Shown here in pieces: positions 1 through 7,722 of a DNA stretch of 9,951 bases (positions within the stretch are counted from its first letter, which is position 1; each line of letters begins with the position of its first letter). The notes under the pieces were generated by a model that saw only the letters and a list, made by a program, of their open reading frames with translations, was not told the DNA's origin and did no database searches. The position numbers and the translations under genes are program-made. Origin of the DNA: Solirubrobacterales bacterium 70-9 (GTDB lineage Bacteria > Actinomycetota > Thermoleophilia > Solirubrobacterales > 70-9); contig MKSH01000083.1 of the NCBI GenBank assembly GCA_001898095.1, forward strand, positions 1 to 9,951, written 5' to 3'.

Positions 1-588
1 CCGCCCGCCGGTCGCGCGACCACCCCGACGCTGTGACCTTCGGCGACCAGTCGCTCGGTGACCGCGGCGACGGTCGATCCGAGCTCCCCGTCGACCGCGG
101 CGACGGCGAACGGCCGCATCGACGCGGCGCGGACGCCGGTCGGGATCTCGCTCCCGTCCCCCGCGATCCGGGCGGCGAGGCGGAGGGAGTCCTCCGGCAC
201 GCGGTAACTGACGCCGAGGCGCCGCACCTCCACCCGCTCGCCGGCCGAGCCCGCCAGGAAGGCGCCCCAGTCGGTGACCCCGGTCGTGTTGCGCTGGGTG
301 ATGTCACCGAGGATCGTCATCGAGCGGCCGCGGGCGCGACGAGCGAGCATTCGCAGCTCCATCGGGCTGAGGTTCTGGGCCTCGTCGAGGATCACGTGTC
401 CGTAGCTTCGATGCTCCGGGGCGATCAGCGCCTGGGCCTCGTCATAGAGAGCGACGTCGGCGGCGGTCATCTCGGACTGTCTCGCCCCCGGCGGCTCCTT
501 CGAACCGCGCCACCACCTCGGCGAGCGCCGCTTCGGCGGCATCCAGCCGCCGTTGCTCGACCTCGATGTCCGCTTGCCGGTCCGTCAC
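1..588 (-). pseudogene. HelD-like superfamily 1 helicase, internally deleted and frameshifted, cut by left window edge
   Basis: HelD-type proteins are UvrD-like SF1 ATPases that bind RNA polymerase and release stalled complexes. The GTG at 588 overlaps the haemoglobin stop (GTGA). Its frame encodes an acidic N-terminal coil (DIEVEQRRLDAAEAALAEV) like the start of HelD proteins, then runs to a stop at 442. A second frame, open from about 485 to position 1, encodes the later helicase half: TAADVALYDEAQ, then Walker B VILDEAQNL (DEAQ at 386-375), then motif III ILGDITQ (307-293), then GVSYRVPED. The two frames meet near the G5 run in gccgccgggggcgag, around 485-495. The P-loop and some hundreds of residues that normally lie between coil and Walker B are absent, so this is a deletion plus frameshift and should be inactive. 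Collapse during assembly is the main alternative. The HelD assignment rests on the Walker B neighbourhood. Confidence 0.72.
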
Positions 589-1037
589 AGATCGCCGACC
601 GGCTGCATCTGCAGGCGACCGTAGAAGGCGTTCGCCACCCGCAGGCCGTGCACCTTGGCGGCAGCGGCGACCGGCCCGTCGAACATCTCGTCCACGGTCT
701 GGCACCAGAGCACCAGCCAGCGCTCGAAGTGTTCCTTCTTCAGCCCCCCGGGCGCCTTCTGGTGCAGTCGCCCGTGGACCCCGAACGCACCCCCTTTGTA
801 GGACATCGCGCCGAGCAGATTGGTCGCCCAGAACGAGGCGATCACCGGGATGTGCTCCTCGAGGTCGAGTTCGGCGATGTCGACGAAGATCCACCCGATC
901 AGCTCGTCCGCCATCGCCTTTTCATAGAACGCGCGCACGAGCCGCTCGCAGTCGGCGTAGGTCTCGATCTCGGGGAGGGCCTCGGTGGCGATCCCGGGAA
1001 TGATGACCGACCCCGCGCGCCGGCAGGCGGACGGCAT
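585..1037 (-). CDS. Group III truncated haemoglobin
   Basis: Predicted 150-residue soluble 2-on-2 haem protein that would bind O2 or NO in the cytoplasm. Group III members are linked to oxygen or nitrosative chemistry, but the role in this host is unknown. Visible family features: LVRAFYEKA with the likely B10 tyrosine (Y38), EEHIPVIASFW with H62 and W70 in the E-helix region, and EHFERWL, in which H103 is the likely proximal F8 haem ligand. Length fits the family. The ATG at 1037 is chosen; a GTG at 1052 would add five residues, and the first ~18 residues look poorly conserved, so the true start may differ. The stop codon overlaps the GTG of the damaged HelD-like gene, suggesting translational coupling in the ancestral operon. 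Its 5' end lies only about 35 bp from the peptidase remnant on the other strand. Confidence 0.88.
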   Translation of the reverse strand: MPSACRRAGSVIIPGIATEALPEIETYADCERLVRAFYEKAMADELIGWIFVDIAELDLEEHIPVIASFWATNLLGAMSYKGGAFGVHGRLHQKAPGGLKKEHFERWLVLWCQTVDEMFDGPVAAAAKVHGLRVANAFYGRLQMQPVGDL

Positions 1038-1072
1038 CGCCCCTTGGTCCACTTTCTGGCAGCCTCGGGTAG

Positions 1073-1381
1073 CAGCAAAAAAATCTCGGCGGGAACGCGG
1101 GGGCGTTCTTCGACGTCCTGCCGGCCGGCAAGCAGGCGGTGGTCCGCAACGACTACCTGAACGGCGAAGACGCGACCGCGGGCGTCCTCCCGACGGCGAA
1201 GATCCTCGGCATGGAAGGGGCTACCGAGTACTTCTGCCCCCAGGAAGACCCAGAAACCGGCGAATGCGAAGTGCCGATCGAAGAAGCACCCGAGTCGCTG
1301 ACCGCAGCCCCCGGCTTCGACTCGATGACCGGCATCGGGTCACCCGGCGAAGGGTTCATCCAGGCGGTGGTCAAACACTGA
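1073..1381 (+). pseudogene. C-terminal remnant of a sedolisin-like (S53) peptidase
   Basis: An open frame of about 100 codons follows a TAG at 1070-1072 and ends at TGA 1379-1381. It reads LGGNAGAFFDVLPAGK near the start and AAPGFDSMTGIGSPGEGF near the end. The FFDV aspartate and the PGFD aspartate followed by TGxGSP resemble the C-terminal calcium-binding segment of sedolisin (S53) peptidases. The catalytic Glu, Asp and SGTS serine regions would lie upstream and are absent. The four cysteine/acidic residues in YFCPQEDPETGEC form an insert between the two calcium segments. The GTG at 1139 could start an 80-residue peptide, but it would begin mid-domain. The break point is beside an A7 run (1077-1083), conspicuous in this GC-rich DNA, next to the haemoglobin start. 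Family call is from motif resemblance only. Confidence 0.5.
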
Positions 1382-1390
1382 GCGACGGCA

Positions 1391-1421
1391 GTCGGCGGCG
1401 CCTGCGCCTCCGGCCGCCGAT
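1391..1421. terminator. GC-rich hairpin between convergent genes, possible terminator
   Basis: TCGGCGGC (1392-1399) pairs with GCCGCCGA (1413-1420) across a 13-nt loop; G1391/T1421 can add a wobble pair. It sits about 10 bp after the peptidase-remnant stop and before the 3' end of the convergent SulP gene. There is no T-tract, so factor-independent termination is uncertain. Confidence 0.35.
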
Positions 1422-1424
1422 CGA

Positions 1425-1458
1425 TCGAAGCGGCGGACGGGGGTCGAACCCGCGACCT
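1425..1458 (-). repeat. tRNA-Gly 3'-end fragment, candidate att site (left copy)
   Basis: These 34 bp are identical to 8444-8477. Read on the minus strand they hold the last part of the variable region, the whole T arm (GCGGG TTCGACC CCCGT), the acceptor 3' strand CCGCCGC, the T discriminator and four further bases. Sequence on either side diverges at once, and no D arm or anticodon arm is present, so it is not a functional tRNA. Same orientation as the intact tRNA, placed where a displaced tRNA 3' end would be left by integration into that gene. Confidence 0.85.
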
Positions 1459-1473
1459 TCCGCAGAGGATCCC

Positions 1474-3159
1474 CTAGACGGTGACGTTCTTACGGGCGAC
1501 CGCCGCGACGATGGTCGGGTAGAGCGGCGTCGAACTGGAGGTCGCCTTTTCGAGGACGTCGCGCACCTGCCCGTCGGCTCTGGCGAGCCGCAGCTCTACG
1601 CCGGAGCGCCCCAGGTTTTCGGTCACCGTCGCCAACATGCGGGCCGAACTGACGTCGAGCGACGGCACCGATTCGAGATCAAGAACCACTGCGTGCGTGC
1701 CCTCCTTGTCGGCGGCACGGGTGATCTGGGTCCTGACGGGATCTGCGTTGGCGAAGAAGAGACCCGACTCGATGCGCAGGGCGACGACGCCGTCAGGGCT
1801 GACCGCCTCGGGATGACGCCGCAGGTCGCCGAACTCACGTGCCTCCCCCGGCAGCCTCCCCAGCTCGGCTACGTACGGTCGCGATGCACGGTAGAGCAGA
1901 AGGAGCAGTGCCACGCCGATCCCGATGAAGAGGCCCGGCAGGGTGTCGAAGACGAGAACCCCGAGCATCGCGGCGACCGCGGCGATGAAGTCGGGGCGGG
2001 AGGCGAAGCCGTAATCGAAGCCGAGCTGCCGGGTGTAGACGCGCCAGAGGTCGCGGAGCGCCGGGAAGTCGACCAACTCGACCACCGCGGCGATCACGAT
2101 CGCAGCCAGGGTCGCCTCGGGCAGATCTTCGAACAGGCCGGTGAGGAAGAGCAGGGTGAGGACGGTGAGGCCGGCGACGAGAAGGCCGGCGAGCTGCGTC
2201 TTTGCCCCCGCCCCAGCGTTCACGGCCGTCTTCGAGAGCGAGCCGTTGACGACCATGCCGCCCGACAGTCCCGAGGCTAGATTGGCACCGTCGAGGCCGA
2301 GCAACTCGCGGTTGGGATCGATCTCGTAGTGGTCGCGCTCCGCGTAGGTCTTCGCCGCCCCCAGACCCTCGGCGAACCCCACCAGCATCACGCCGATCCC
2401 GCCGGCGGCGAGGGTCCCGTAGTCGTGCAGCCTGAGTCCATGTCCACCCAGCGAAGGCAGGCCGCTGTCGACGTGGCCGACGATCGCCAGGCCGTGGTCA
2501 TCGAGGCTGAAGATCTTCACGGCGGCGACCCCGAGCGCGACGGCCACCAACGACGCCGGGATCGCCGTGTTGATCCGTTTCAGGGCGAGGACGAGAGCAA
2601 GAGAGAGCCCTCCCACGAGGATCGTGATCCCGCTCGTTTCACCGAGGTTGCCGACGGTTTCGACGGTCTTGCGGAAGAAGTCGCCCTCGCCGCCGTCGAT
2701 TCCGAAGAGCTTCGGCACCTGGCCGATGATGATCGTCAGGGCCAGCCCGACGATGAATCCCTTCAGCACCGGCTCGGAGATGAAGTTCGCCAAGAAGCCG
2801 AGCCGGAGGATCCCCGCAGCCGCGGCGGCGATCCCGGTGGTGATCGCGAGCCCGGTGGTGAAGGCGAGGAAGTCGCCGCTCGAATGGGCGACGAGGTCTC
2901 CGACCGTCGCCGCCGAGAGGGCCGCCGTCGCCGCCATCGGGCCGACCACCAAGGCCCGCGAGCTACCGAAGGCGGCGTAGAGGATCAGCGCCCCCGGGGC
3001 GGCGTACAGACCGACCACCGGCGACACCCCGGCGATCGAGGCGTAGGCGAGGGCCTCGGGGACGAGGATCGCTCAGACCGTCAACCCGGCGATCAAGTCG
3101 CTGCGCAGCCACCTGCCCCTATAGCCACGCAGGGAGCCGAAGGGTACCTCCCCGTTCAC
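1474..3159 (-). pseudogene. SulP-family anion (sulfate-type) transporter with STAS domain, one in-frame TGA
   Basis: SulP proteins are inner-membrane carriers of sulfate, bicarbonate or related anions. From GTG 3159 the frame gives 28 codons ending RSDLIAGLTV, a TGA at 3075-3073, then AILVPEALAYASIAGVSPVVGLYAAPGA and on without interruption to TAG at 1474. Full length would be about 561 residues, normal for the family. Many hydrophobic segments follow, and the last ~105 residues form a STAS domain (VVLDLESVPSLDVSSARML). Trp is common at the position of the stop (LTVWAxLVPEALAYA), so a TGG-to-TGA change is likely. Restart at GTG 3027 would give 517 residues lacking most of TM1, including the conserved PEALAYA stretch. 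It is therefore probably defective unless read through. A sequencing error is possible. It is divergent from the alkyl sulfatase gene across about 80 bp. Confidence 0.88.
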
Positions 3160-3165
3160 AACGCG

Positions 3166-3191
3166 AGCATAGCCACGGGTAGGGTTGTCAA
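3166..3191 (-). promoter_or_regulatory. Possible promoter for the SulP gene (leaderless arrangement)
   Basis: On the minus strand a perfect TTGACA (3191-3186) precedes TATGCT (3171-3166), which ends 6 nt before the GTG at 3159. The spacer is only 14 nt, shorter than the optimum, so the match is imperfect. If used, the transcript would begin at or near the start codon, in keeping with the lack of a ribosome binding site. Confidence 0.3.
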
Positions 3192-3227
3192 AGGAAGCCT
3201 GACCGGACGGTCGATGGTCTGAAAGAC

Positions 3228-3236
3228 GGGAGGAAG
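3228..3236 (+). promoter_or_regulatory. Ribosome binding site of the alkyl sulfatase gene
   Basis: GGGAGGAAG lies just before the ATG at 3240 at normal spacing. It is the clearest Shine-Dalgarno sequence in the window and fixes this start. Confidence 0.8.
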
Positions 3237-3239
3237 CGC

Positions 3240-5162
3240 ATGGCGGGACGGGATGACCTGGGACGCGCGGAGGCGAGCGAGGCGACGCGGGCCGCCAACG
3301 CGGCGATGGCCGAGGGCCTTGCCTTCGAGGACACCCGCGACTTCGACGATGCCGCGCGAGGCCTGATCGCGGAGCTGCCTGACGGTGGCCGGGTCAAGGG
3401 CGCCGACGGCGGCCTGCTCTGGGACCTCTCCCGCTTCGAGTTCCTCCACTCCCACGGCGACGAGGCGCCCGACACCGTCAACCCGAGCCTCTGGCGCCAG
3501 ATGCGACTGACCGTCCAGGGCGGCCTCTACGAGGTCGTGCCGGACGGGATCTACCAGGTCCGGACCCTTGATCTGTCCAACATCACCTTCGTCGAGGGCT
3601 CCGACGGGATCGTCGCCTTCGACCCGCTGATCTCGGCCGAGACCGCGAAGGCCGCGCTCGAGCTCTACCACGAACACCGTCCGCGCAAACCGGTCGTCGC
3701 CGTCGTCTACTCGCACAGCCACGTCGACCACTTCGGCGGCGTGCGCGGCATCGTCGACCAGGCCGACGTCGACTCGGGCAAGGTGAAGATCTATGCGCCC
3801 GAGGGCTTCCTCGAGGCTGCGATCGCCGAGAATGTCCTCGCCGGCAACGTGATGAGCCGGCGGTCCAGCTACATGTACGGGAACCTGCTGCCGGCCGATC
3901 CACGCGGACAGGTCGGTGCGGGCCTCGGGGTCACCACCTCCTCGGGGACGATCGGGCTGATCCCGCCGACCGACATCGTCTCCGAGACCGGCGAACGCCG
4001 GACGATCGCGGGTCTCGACTTCGAATTCATGATGGCGCCCGACTCCGAGGCGCCGGCGGAGATGCACTGGTTCATCGAGGACTACAAGGCCGTCTCCGCC
4101 GCCGAGAACTGCTGCCACACCCTCCACAACACCTACACCCTGCGCGGCGCCAAGATCCGCGACCCGCTCTCCTGGTCGAAGCACCTCGAGCGCACGATCG
4201 CGATGTGGGGAGAGCGGGCCGAGGTGATGTACGGGATGCACCACTGGCCGGTCTGGGGCAACGACCGGGTCAACGAGATGCTCGGCATGGGCCGCGACGG
4301 CTACCGCTTCATCAACGACGAGACCCTGCGCCTCGCCAACCACGGCTTCAACGCGAGCGAGATCGCCGAGCAGGTCAGCTTCACCCCGGAACTCGACCGC
4401 CACTGGGGGATGCGCGGCTACTACGGCTCGCTGAACCACAACGTCAAAGCGACCTACGTGAACTACCTCGGGTGGTTCGACGGCAATCCGGCGACCCTCT
4501 ACACCCTGCCGCCGGAGGAGGCGGCGAAGCGCTACGTCGAGTTCATGGGCGGCGCCGCGACCGCGCTGGAGAAGGCGCGGGCGGCCTTCGAGACGGGCGA
4601 ATATCGCTGGGTTGCCGAGGTCGTGAACCACATCGTGTTCGCCGAGCCCGACAACGAGGCGGCGCGCTCGCTCCAGGCCGACGCCCTCGAGCAGCTCGGC
4701 TACCAGTCGGAGTCGGGACCGTGGCGGAACTTCTACCTGAGCGGTGCCACCGAGCTGCGCAAAGGCGTCCTGGACGTGCCGACGCCCAGCACCTCGAGCC
4801 CCGACAACGTCACCGCGATGACCACCGAGCTGTTCTGGGACTACCTGGGGATGCGGCTGAACGGGGCGAAGGCCGGCGACCGCCGCCTCGCGATCGCCTG
4901 CGAGCTGCCGGACGTCGACGAGAAGTGGACGCTCATGCTTCGCCATGGCACGCTCAACCACCGCGCCGGCGCGGCCGACGATGTCGACGTCACGGTGACC
5001 ATCCACCGCACCGACCTGAACCGCGTCATCCTGAAAGAAGCGGACCTCGAATCCCAGATCGCCGCCGGAACGGCAAAGGTCGACGGAGACGCGCAGGCTC
5101 TCCACGACTTCCTCGCCCTCCTCGACGAGTTCGAATTCTGGTTCAACATCGTTACCCCTTAA
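3240..5162 (+). CDS. Metallo-beta-lactamase-fold alkyl sulfatase (SdsA1-like)
   Basis: This 640-residue enzyme should hydrolyse linear alkyl sulfates such as dodecyl sulfate to alcohol plus sulfate. The binuclear zinc set is complete: H159, H161, D163, H164 (SHSHVDHFGG), E270 (APDSEAPAEMH), E289 and conserved AAENCCHTLHN, and H334 (HHWPVWG). These match the SdsA1 ligands I recall (169, 171, 173, 174, 280, 299, 344) with a constant offset of ten, so active-site spacing is preserved. Order: catalytic domain to about 365, helical dimerisation region to about 515, then an SCP-2-like C-terminal domain (about 522-640) thought to bind the alkyl chain. No signal peptide is visible at the N-terminus, unlike secreted SdsA1, so a cytoplasmic enzyme is predicted. 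Divergent from the SulP gene and convergent with the LapA-like gene, 21 bp away. Confidence 0.95.
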   Translation: MAGRDDLGRAEASEATRAANAAMAEGLAFEDTRDFDDAARGLIAELPDGGRVKGADGGLLWDLSRFEFLHSHGDEAPDTVNPSLWRQMRLTVQGGLYEVVPDGIYQVRTLDLSNITFVEGSDGIVAFDPLISAETAKAALELYHEHRPRKPVVAVVYSHSHVDHFGGVRGIVDQADVDSGKVKIYAPEGFLEAAIAENVLAGNVMSRRSSYMYGNLLPADPRGQVGAGLGVTTSSGTIGLIPPTDIVSETGERRTIAGLDFEFMMAPDSEAPAEMHWFIEDYKAVSAAENCCHTLHNTYTLRGAKIRDPLSWSKHLERTIAMWGERAEVMYGMHHWPVWGNDRVNEMLGMGRDGYRFINDETLRLANHGFNASEIAEQVSFTPELDRHWGMRGYYGSLNHNVKATYVNYLGWFDGNPATLYTLPPEEAAKRYVEFMGGAATALEKARAAFETGEYRWVAEVVNHIVFAEPDNEAARSLQADALEQLGYQSESGPWRNFYLSGATELRKGVLDVPTPSTSSPDNVTAMTTELFWDYLGMRLNGAKAGDRRLAIACELPDVDEKWTLMLRHGTLNHRAGAADDVDVTVTIHRTDLNRVILKEADLESQIAAGTAKVDGDAQALHDFLALLDEFEFWFNIVTP

Positions 5163-5183
5163 CGGGCGCGAGAAGGGCGGCGA

Positions 5184-5456
5184 TCAGGATCCTGCGTCGC
5201 GTCCGCCGCGGCGCAGGCGAGGTATCGCCCAACCCAGGATCCAACCGAGCACGGCGGCGATCGCCAAGGCGATGATCAGAGGCATCTCGACCGTCGCGAC
5301 CAGAAGATGGACCTTCACCTTCTGGAAATTGAGGACGAAGAACAGGGCCAGGAGGACGCCACAGACGACGAGGAGGCCCTGCTTGAAGCCGATGCCCCGC
5401 CCGGTCGGATGCCGGGCATCGGCACCTCCCACCTCGTGCGTCTGCCTCGGGCTCAT
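5184..5456 (-). CDS. LapA-domain (DUF1049) small membrane protein
   Basis: A 90-residue protein with two hydrophobic helices, about residues 25-44 (KQGLLVVCGVLLALFFVLNF) and 57-78 (VEMPLIIALAIAAVLGWILG). The short linker FQKVKVHLLVATVEMPL and the following LGWILGW match the LapA/DUF1049 pattern (FxxQNxxxVxxxFL...ll.GxllGw). The N-terminus is polar and the basic C-terminal tail is RLRRGGRDAGS. In Proteobacteria LapA acts with LapB in envelope assembly, but actinobacterial members have no settled role, so none is assigned. It begins 35 bp after the stop of the large secreted protein on the same strand and may be co-transcribed with it. No clear ribosome binding site precedes ATG 5456. Confidence 0.8.
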   Translation of the reverse strand: MSPRQTHEVGGADARHPTGRGIGFKQGLLVVCGVLLALFFVLNFQKVKVHLLVATVEMPLIIALAIAAVLGWILGWAIPRLRRGGRDAGS

Positions 5457-5491
5457 GGGACAAGGCTATCCGCGATCGACGGACAGCCAGC

Positions 5492-7681
5492 TCAGCAGCG
5501 GAAGGCGATCGAGAGGCTCGAGCCGCATGCTTTGAAGTGGCGCTTCGGGCTTTCGGCCCTCGCCGCGTCCACGTTGTTGGCCGGGTCCCCGTCCGGAGAG
5601 GCCGAGCCGACCACGGCCCGGTTGTAGGTGCCCCCACCGTAGTTCTTGGCCTTGACGATCACCGTCGCTTCTCCGTGGGCGGGGATCGAGTCGAAGGTGC
5701 AGATGTACTGGTCGGCCTTCAGGCAGCTGCCGCCCGCGCTCGGTTCGGCCGAGGTGACCGCCAGCCCCGGCCCGGGCTGGTCGGTGACGACGACGTGGGA
5801 GGCGGTCACCCCGGAGTCGTTCTTCACCGAGATCTGGTAGGTCTCGGTCGGGGTCGGTCCCGTCCCCGGATCGACCAGCGTCTTCGACACGGAGGTTTCC
5901 GCGTCCTCACCGGGCTGCGGGCCCGGACCGGGGTTAGGTTCCGGGCCCGGGCCAGGGGCAGGCGGCGTGGGTTCCTTCGAGAAGAGGTCGACGAAGCGGC
6001 AGTGCTTCGACGGGTCGCTCCGCGAGAGCCGCACCACGGCCCGACCCTGCCCGAAGGGGATCGCCTTGCCGTCGCAGACGACCTCGATCAGCGACCAGTC
6101 GGTCGGGTCGGTTCCTTTGCCCGCGTACTCCTGAATCACATAGGTGCCGTAAGGAAGGCCATGGGTCGAATCGCCTGCGGCAAGGACCGTCGTCTTTTCC
6201 TCCTTCACCACGGCGGCCTGGTGCAGCTGCAGTTCGGGATCGGACGGCGTGGTGATCTGGAAGGCGGCCGTGCCGACGTTGCCGATCGCTTCCTTGATGA
6301 TCGAGAGTCGGGCGTGGAAGTTGAGGCGGTTGGTGAACGTGCAGACCTCGCCTTCCTTGTCGGCGACCGTGACCTTCGTCGGGGAGCCACGGTGGTGGTC
6401 GCCATTGCAATTCACGTCGACCAGCTTCCAGTCACCGCGGTCGGTGTGCGGCGAGGACTCTTCGACCTCATAGTCACCTGGGGCGAGGATCATCGGCTTG
6501 GCGTACTCCGGTTCGCCTTCTTCCTCGGTCGTGATCGAAGTTCGCCTAACCACGTCGCCGGAGGAGTCGCGGACGCGGAAGCGGAAAGTGCCGACCCCGT
6601 TCTCGGTGACCTTGCCGAGGAGGAGGGCGCCGGCAGGAGGCCGGAGCTGGTCGACATAGGTACAGGTCACGGTGTCGCCGGCCGCGAGGTCGATGCTGAC
6701 GCCGGCGGTCGATCGGTCGGTCGTCACCTGGCTGGCGCCGTGTTCGCAGCGGAGTTCTGAGAGCGTCCAGCCGTCGGGTACTTCCTCGTTCACCTTCCAC
6801 GATTCGTCGCCGGGCCTCGTTTCGGCGCGGAAGAAGGTCTGTTCACCGGGAGAGCCCGGCGAGGCCGAAAGGTCGAAGGTGCCGCCCTGGTTGTAGGAGA
6901 CGTTGCCGCCGAAGCTGAAGTCGGCGCCGTCGGAGCCCGAGCCTTTGACTTCCTTGCGGATCACGATCGTGCCCGAGGCCGGCGGCGGGGTGACGTAGTA
7001 GGCGTAGCAGAAGGCGTGGGTGATACCGACGGGATAGTCGATCGTCTCGACGTTGTCGCCGTTCAGGTTGTCGATCGAGCAACGCAGTGCTCCGAAACCA
7101 TATTTACCGGCGAATTTCCCCGAGGTGTAGAGCACGGGGTCGCTCGTGGTGCCGCCCTGGATCCAGAGGTAATGGCCAGCCGAGCGTTCTGCCTGGGCCT
7201 GGTTCAGTTCGAAGGTCGTCGCCCCTTTGATCGAGACCCCAGGGATCGTTTCCCCGTTCCAGCCGAGCAACGGCGTCGAGGCCTCAGTGGTGACGGTCGG
7301 CGATTCGGCGCCGGTCACGATCGAGAGCGCGCCCCACGGTCCGGTCGACGCTTTTTCCTTGATCCCCGAGCCCAGGGTGAATTGCCAGCCGGTGATCGGT
7401 TTGCATTTCGGCTGCCCTTCGAGCTCCAGCTTCGGGTTGATCGGCTCGCCGTTGCTGTAGAGCGTGTCTTCACCCAGGTCCTGCAGGCTCTCCTGGATGT
7501 TGTTGCGGGCGAGGTTGGCGCGGATGTCCTGGTAGGTCGGGCATTCACGCGCGGCGACGGTGACGAGGAGGCCGGTTCCCGATGCGGATCCGGTCGCGGC
7601 CGGGCGGGCGGAGGCGGCCGTCGGGACCGTGAGGATAGCCAGGATCCCGAGGATCACCGCGCTTCTCGCCCTCCGACGCAC
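5492..7681 (-). CDS. Large secreted surface protein with three prealbumin-like repeats and a DUF11 domain
   Basis: 729 residues from GTG 7681; an in-frame TGA just upstream limits the start. A signal peptide is clear (MRRRARSAVILGILAILTVP, likely cleavage after AASA near 25). Residues 47-230 form an N-terminal domain with Cys 47, 93, 201 and 225 that I do not recognise. Three prealbumin/SpaA-like domains follow (about 237-345, 350-453, 456-566); each opens with a TIVIRKEVKGS-type strand and ends with a cysteine motif (TCTYVDQ, VCTFTNR, HCRFVDL), paired with a second cysteine in each. A Pro/Gly linker (570-591) leads to a DUF11 domain (594-705, TYQISVKNDSG, VTDQPGPGL, SPDGDPANNVD). The tail is basic and ends ACGSSLSIAFRC. 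No LPXTG motif or C-terminal TM helix is seen, so attachment, if any, is by another route. Probable role: extracellular or cell-surface adhesion/scaffold. Function inferred from domains only. Confidence 0.85.
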   Translation of the reverse strand: MRRRARSAVILGILAILTVPTAASARPAATGSASGTGLLVTVAARECPTYQDIRANLARNNIQESLQDLGEDTLYSNGEPINPKLELEGQPKCKPITGWQFTLGSGIKEKASTGPWGALSIVTGAESPTVTTEASTPLLGWNGETIPGVSIKGATTFELNQAQAERSAGHYLWIQGGTTSDPVLYTSGKFAGKYGFGALRCSIDNLNGDNVETIDYPVGITHAFCYAYYVTPPPASGTIVIRKEVKGSGSDGADFSFGGNVSYNQGGTFDLSASPGSPGEQTFFRAETRPGDESWKVNEEVPDGWTLSELRCEHGASQVTTDRSTAGVSIDLAAGDTVTCTYVDQLRPPAGALLLGKVTENGVGTFRFRVRDSSGDVVRRTSITTEEEGEPEYAKPMILAPGDYEVEESSPHTDRGDWKLVDVNCNGDHHRGSPTKVTVADKEGEVCTFTNRLNFHARLSIIKEAIGNVGTAAFQITTPSDPELQLHQAAVVKEEKTTVLAAGDSTHGLPYGTYVIQEYAGKGTDPTDWSLIEVVCDGKAIPFGQGRAVVRLSRSDPSKHCRFVDLFSKEPTPPAPGPGPEPNPGPGPQPGEDAETSVSKTLVDPGTGPTPTETYQISVKNDSGVTASHVVVTDQPGPGLAVTSAEPSAGGSCLKADQYICTFDSIPAHGEATVIVKAKNYGGGTYNRAVVGSASPDGDPANNVDAARAESPKRHFKACGSSLSIAFRC

Positions 7682-7722
7682 GATCTTCAGAAGCTACCCG
7701 CGCGTGCCGTTTTGATCCAGAT

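Noticed and set aside
33..1160. Long plus-strand open frame opposite the haemoglobin and HelD-like genes
   Set aside because: Its product is Arg/Gly/His-rich with no domain; the minus strand carries clear family motifs. It is a high-GC antisense shadow.
1425..1458. A second tRNA gene
   Set aside because: Only the T arm, acceptor 3' strand and part of the variable region are present; flanking sequence cannot form the D or anticodon arm.
985..2280. 431-codon plus-strand open frame opposite the SulP gene
   Set aside because: Low-complexity charged product; the SulP and STAS sequence on the minus strand explains the region.
3073..3075. Selenocysteine codon in SulP
   Set aside because: SulP proteins are not known selenoproteins and the expected residue is Trp, not Cys; nonsense mutation or error is simpler.
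3156..5105. 649-codon minus-strand open frame opposite the alkyl sulfatase
   Set aside because: The plus strand has a complete zinc site, a strong ribosome binding site and full family length. The reverse product is a Val/Asp/Arg-rich shadow.
5900..5970. Short tandem GGGCCC/CCGG repeats as a DNA repeat array
   Set aside because: They encode the Pro/Gly linker PAPGPGPEPNPGPGPQPG of the secreted protein, so the repetition follows from the protein.
5537..6760. 407-codon plus-strand open frame opposite the secreted DUF11 protein
   Set aside because: No signal, domain or ribosome site; the minus-strand frame has a signal peptide and repeated domains.
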